From assembly GCF_000004195.4 (NCBI RefSeq), contig NC_030679.2:26339712-26403711 (forward strand): 64,000 bases of DNA. Reading direction: 5' to 3'. Below the pieces are notes generated by a model. It ran no database searches. It was not told the DNA's origin and was given only the letters and a program-made list of their open reading frames with translations. Below are positions 59,841 through 64,000 of this stretch, piece after piece. The position numbers and the translations under genes were made by a program. The first letter of the stretch is position 1. Each line of letters begins with the position of its first letter. This DNA is from Xenopus tropicalis (taxonomy: Eukaryota; Chordata; Amphibia; Anura; Pipidae).

Positions 59841-61984
59841 CTAAAGTCCGACAAAACTGTTTTTTGGATTGCGGATAAACACAAGCCAAGAAACAATGTT
59901 ACTGCTCACATCCACTCCATGTTTCTGTATCAATAGGCATGGCATCGGCCTGGGTGCAGACATACGAACAAACATGCATTCTCTAGCATGTCTGCACCCA
60001 GTTCAACATCATGCCTCTGTGCAGGGCCAAGCCCCATCTACACGCTAACACACTCTTAAGGGAGAAAACGACAAGTGGGTCCATAATGGCAGCCTTGAGG
60101 CTCAGGAGGATAACAAATTGTTTAACCTACAACCTGCTGCAATTCAGGATTGGAGAGCGCATTGGCTTTTAAGGATAGGTTTATGCTTCCTGCTCACATT
60201 TTCCTTACCCTAGGCAAGCTGGCCCCCTGCAATCTTGGGAAACTTGGCCATTTACATCAGCTAGGGTTGCTACCTCCGATGGCAGCTACCATGACACCAC
60301 CCCCATTTATCACCTTACACATGATCTGAGGGTGTCAAAGGAGGGATCTATTAGTGTGCTCTCTACCCTACTAGAGACAAATTTATGGAAGAAAAAACAA
60401 AAATCTCTCTAAAAAGTTAAGGGTGGCTTTTTGCTGCCATTGTAAAATGCCACCTCTTGGCAAAAAATGGCCCTGACTCAGGCAGGCACTGGGAGCATTT
60501 GCATACAGGATAGACACAAAACTACACACCAGTGTACAAACCAGACTTATACATAATCTGTATAATTCACATTACTCTGGACTAAATATTTTTGCTGGTA
60601 AAATTTGTGTGTGCATTATTTTGACTTTGGAGTCCCTCCATGTCACATAGTTTTGTAATCCTATAAATATTAAAATATAAAATTGTTTGGAAGGTTTCCA
60701 ACAAACATTTATGATGGTTCATCTTGTATCAAAGGAAATGTGCGAGCTGCTACAAAGGTTAAGCTTTTTGAGTTTCAGAAATTGAATAAAAACAACTAAT
60801 TATAGCAATAATGTGCAGCTTGTTAGTTTGTAGATTAAATACACATTTACCCATCTTTAATTCATCAAGATGTGTAATTTCCAAAAAAGATGGTTTTCCA
60901 GGGTCAAATTACTGCCAATATATTTTTCCCGCAAAGAGGCATATTTATCAAAGAGAACTCACACACACACCCCACAAAATTTTGATGGGTTTTTTATGGG
61001 CAAAGTGAAATATAACCACCACTAAAAATATATATAAAGTATTCAGGATTGTTTATATGAATTGATAACTCGGACATATAACATTGCTGTTATTCATCCG
61101 GCTTAAGAGAAAAGACCATCAATTTTCTAAACTGGCCGTACTAACACAAAAAAGTGAAAAAGACAAAGGGGATTTATCTTAGAAATCCTTTTTTTTTTTT
61201 TTTTTTTAATTGATTATTATTTAAAATAATAATGTAAATATTTTTGACTGGTGTATTGTATTTTGTAATCATTTGGTAGAAAATCCAACCAAATGATATA
61301 TTATCTACTGATCCAAAGTCTGTCTTGGAGCAATTTCTTTTTTTTTTTTTTTTTAATTAGGTCTAAGCTGCAGTGAATAGTTTGTAGGTACATTTAGCTC
61401 TGTAAAAGTAACAGGAAAAGGAATTCTAACAATCAGTATTAAACTAAACAAAAGTGAAATAAATGTGTTGCTTTAATTTTCCCATCTTCTACTCAGACTT
61501 TATTTCCTTTCTACTGCTAACACTATCACAGAAAACCCTAAAACTTTCTGGATTCCAGACTACCTTACAGAAGTTAAATGCATTCTGATCCATTCAGTTC
61601 ATCCCTTATATTTTTATCCTAGAAGCTAACATCACTTTTCCAAAAAATTGTTTTTGCATGAATGCATTATTGTAAAAGAGACACACAAAGTCAGGATAAA
61701 TATTTAAGATAAATCAAGGAGGCAAATAAACTAGAAAAGCTAGGGAACTTTTCCACATTTAAAATGATAGATTGATTCTTATGGTGGCAATGGAGTTGTA
61801 TGTTTTTCTGTATTGGGGATGCAACCATGACCTTTCAAAGATTTTATCAGACCTGGCTGTAAATGGTGGTAATAACGATTTGACACTAACAGGAAAAAGT
61901 TCATAACCATTAAGTTTCCTTTACGCTAATTTTTTACATCACTTCGAAAAATTGCATAATATGTAGTAATCAGCATGGCTTTTT

Positions 61985-62560
61985 GAAGCATAGGTCATGT
62001 CAGCCAAATTGATTTTTATGATGCGTTAAGCATGAAATGGGACAGCGGGGTTGCAGTATTTGGTCTATTTGGCCTTTGCATGGAATTTAATGCATCAACA
62101 ACTGCTTTCAAAGCTAAGGTCTGTACCCTTTACTGGGTGTAGGGTTCTTAGTGGGGTTCAGTATGGTCCTGTATTGGGTCCACTATTTTTTCATTTATTC
62201 ATTAATGACTTTAAGGACTCAAAAATATGCAGCCCAATTAATTCCAACTAGGATGTGGCATCCTTGCAGCAGGATCTTGACCAACTGGCAATTATATTCA
62301 GTATTGATAAATACAAGGTCATGCACCTGGGATGTAAATTTATGCAAGTAATGCATACCCTTAATGGGACTGCAGTAGGTAAACCCATAATGAACCTTGG
62401 AGTGCTTATAGATAATAAACTTGGCTGTAGCAACCAATGCCACTTAGCTGCTGCAAAGACCAACAAGGTTTTGAACTGTATTAAAAGGGGTGCAAAAAGA
62501 GGGTCATTCTTTGCTTTCATAAAGCACTGCTAAGGCCCCACCTAGAATATGCCTTGCTGT
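61985..62560 (+). mobile_element. CR1-like LINE ORF2 remnant
   Basis: Broken plus-strand translation shows YGPVLGPLFFHLFINDFKDS (the S.LGPLLF..FINDL block after the RT core), then KYKVMHLGCKFMQVMHTLNG, NLGVLIDNKLGCSNQCHLAA and KTNKVLNCIKRGAKRG, then a decayed HLEYA. These are ordered C-terminal motifs of CR1-type reverse transcriptases. Frames change between them and stops are present. Confidence 0.75.
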
Positions 62561-62768
62561 TTTGTATTCCATTGATTCAATGGGTTATTTTTTAATTATA
62601 ATTTTAAGGAGTCCATAAAGGTATGAAAGGCAAAAAAAAAATGGCCAAATGGGGTAATTCCAGTGAATAGTTGCAACTTTGAACTAGTTTCTGGTTACTT
62701 GCCTCTTTTGTAAAGGATAATATTTAAAAAATTGTGTTTTCACAATCACTCCACAACATTGCACCTTA

Positions 62769-63104
62769 TTAAAGGGCAAGGAAAGGCAGTCACTTGGGGG
62801 TGCCAAAATGTTAGGCACCCCCCAAGTGACCTTGTGGGCTGGTGCCCCTGTTAGGAGAAAACAGCACCAGCCCGGGGTACCTGGAGCATAGTACTTCCTC
62901 CTTCCGGCTTCGTTCTTGGAACTAAAGGACAGGCGCATGCGCAGTAGAGTGAAAAGACAACTTCTCTGTTAAAGTTCGGCTTTTCGCTCTACTGTGCATG
63001 CGCGCAAGCGAACCCGGAAGTAGGAAGCGCTGCAGCTACCCTGGGCTGGTGCTGTTCTCTCCGTACAGGGGCACCAGCCCTGGGTAAAAGGTAGGCGATT
63101 AGAG
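62769..63104. mobile_element. T2/Kolobok-like foldback inserted in LINE remnant
   Basis: Starts TTAAAGGGCAAGGAAAGG, with arms CACTTGGGGGTGCC, GGGCTGGTGCCCCTGTTAGG and GCGCATGCGCAGTAGAGTGA, and the inverse copies GCTCTACTGTGCATGCGCGC and CGTACAGGGGCACCAGCCC. The right end (GGTAGGCGATTAGAGGGG) has lost its TTAA. LINE sequence lies on both sides. Confidence 0.8.
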
Positions 63105-63139
63105 GGGATTATAGAAAGATAGCAAGGTCTTTTTTTCCC

Positions 63140-63700
63140 ATAAAAACGATCAGTGCACCAGAGCCCCCCCCCCCTTTAGATTAGGGCAACGGAGTTTCCA
63201 TTTGAAGCAGCGTAGGGGGTTTTCACGGTGAGGGCAGTGAGGCTGGGGAATGCCCTTCCTAGTGATTTTGTGATGGCAGATTCTGTTAATGCCTTTAAGA
63301 GGGGTCTGGATGAGTTCTTGAACAAGCATAGTATCCAAGGCTATTATAAATACAAAAATCTATAATACTAAAATCTACAGATGTTGGTATATATGGTTTA
63401 TGTATGTGAGTGGATAGATAGGTCAGTATGGGTCGGTCTGTATGTGAGTGGATAGATAGGTCAGTATGGGTCGGTCTGTATGTGAGTGGATAAATAGGTC
63501 AGTATGGGTCGGTCTGTATGGGAGTGTATAGATAGGTCAGTATGGGTCTGTATGTGAGTGGATAGATAGGTCAGTATGGGTCTGTATGTGAGTGGATAGA
63601 TAGGTCAGTATGGGTCTGTATAGGTTTGTGTGTGCTGGGTTTACTTGGAAGGGTTGAACTTGATGGACTCTGGTCTTTTTCCAACCCTATGTAACTATGT
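63140..63700 (+). mobile_element. CR1-like LINE 3' end with internal minisatellite
   Basis: TTTAGATTAGGGCAACGGAG, GTGAGGGCAGTGAGGCTGGG, GTCTGGATGAGTTCTTGAAC, AAGCATAGTATCCAAGGCTA, a tandem array, then GAAGGGTTGAACTTGATGGA and the terminal AACCCTATGTAACTATGTAA. It continues the ORF2 remnant at 61985-62560 across the T2 insertion. A shorter relative is at 24151-24600. Confidence 0.75.
63403..63625. repeat. 38/34-bp minisatellite in LINE 3' end
   Basis: Units GTATGTGAGTGGATAGATAG plus GTCAGTATGGGTCGGTCT (38 bp) in the left half and the same unit lacking CGGT (34 bp) in the right half; six to seven units in all. Confidence 0.9.
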
Positions 63701-64000
63701 AAGTTGTTTCCTTTGATCTGCTTACTTCTGTCATGGAACCTCAAATTCCTTTTACCCTGTGGGAGTAATCCTCTAGAATGCACAGTTTCCCAATCCAACT
63801 TGCCCACACTCTGTTTTCCTGAAAAAACATCCTCAGCAGCACTAACCAAATATTCTTCTTATAGAAACACTGGTTTCGTCACTATCCTTTCCTCTGTAAC
63901 CACATCGTCTTGATATTTTAATATTTTGTCAATTTTGTTATTGCACTGAAATACTTGTTTTTACTGTATCCTACTAGCAAACACTAAGTCAACTACGTCA

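Larger units (their letters stand above)
47544..64000 (-). other. jade2 5' UTR intron and/or upstream flank
   Basis: The start-codon exon needs a non-coding exon to its right. No CpG-island-like stretch or convincing first exon is visible here, so the promoter is probably beyond 64000 or unrecognised. The region is repeat-rich (48.5, 49.4-50.5, 51.0-53.2, 55.0, 55.9, 57.2, 58.5, 59.6, 62.0-63.7 kb). The stretches 53170-54960, 56140-57230 and 59840-61980 show nothing I can name beyond short A or T runs. Confidence 0.6.

Overview
The window is vertebrate genomic DNA, almost certainly from a clawed frog (Xenopus; the sequence does not settle laevis versus tropicalis). Two things point there. One is a split gene on the minus strand whose exons encode the N-terminal half of a JADE-family PHD-finger protein, best matched to JADE2. 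The other is a very dense load of frog-type repeats: foldback elements with TTAAAGGRR termini like the Xenopus T2/Kolobok MITEs, short hAT elements with 8-bp target duplications, Tc1-like elements, CR1/L2-like LINE pieces, and the abundant palindromic repeat ending in ATACCTGTA.

Gene content. Seven coding exons of jade2 run right to left: 47486-47543 (start codon), 47041-47123, 39664-39821, 20790-20956, 17577-17788, 8409-8576 and 3692-3808. Joined, they give 963 nt, or 321 codons, with every splice phase consistent. They cover the JADE N-terminus, the EPC-like/HBO1-scaffold segment, the first PHD finger and the first part of the extended PHD (zinc knuckle plus start of PHD2). The frame is open at the last exon seen, so the remaining exons lie beyond position 1. 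The ATG is the first codon of its exon, so at least one non-coding 5' exon must lie further right (above 47543, possibly outside the window). JADE proteins are scaffolds of the HBO1 (KAT7) histone acetyltransferase complex.

The rest is intron and 5' flank. Left to right: a Tc1-type end against a long TA run (3.0-3.3 kb); hAT MITEs (4.3, 9.5, 16.7, 49.6 kb); palindromic MITEs (6.0, 7.2, 10.5, 13.4, 35.1, 38.3, 41.1, 48.5 kb); a reverse-transcriptase remnant (15.6-15.9 kb, minus); a 1.1-kb hAT element with perfect 8-bp duplications carrying a 34-bp minisatellite (18.7-19.8 kb) and a second, diverged copy (45.8-46.8 kb); a tandem T2-like foldback with palindromic GCGCATGCGC boxes (21.8-22.6 kb); a 15-bp minisatellite (27.6 kb); a degenerate Ty3/gypsy pol fragment split by a hAT MITE at its YLDD motif (49.4-50.45 kb); a nearly full-length Tc1-like transposon with a DD34E transposase pseudogene and a nested retroposon in one arm (51.4-53.2 kb); a V-SINE-like element (55.0 kb); and a broken CR1-like LINE (62.0-63.7 kb).

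I find no convincing undescribed system. The most interesting points are a tandem 4-nt splice-donor choice in jade2, an internal inversion of the minisatellite between the two hAT copies, and the nesting of hAT in gypsy and of a retroposon in Tc1. All family names rest on motif recognition from the sequence alone; no search was run.
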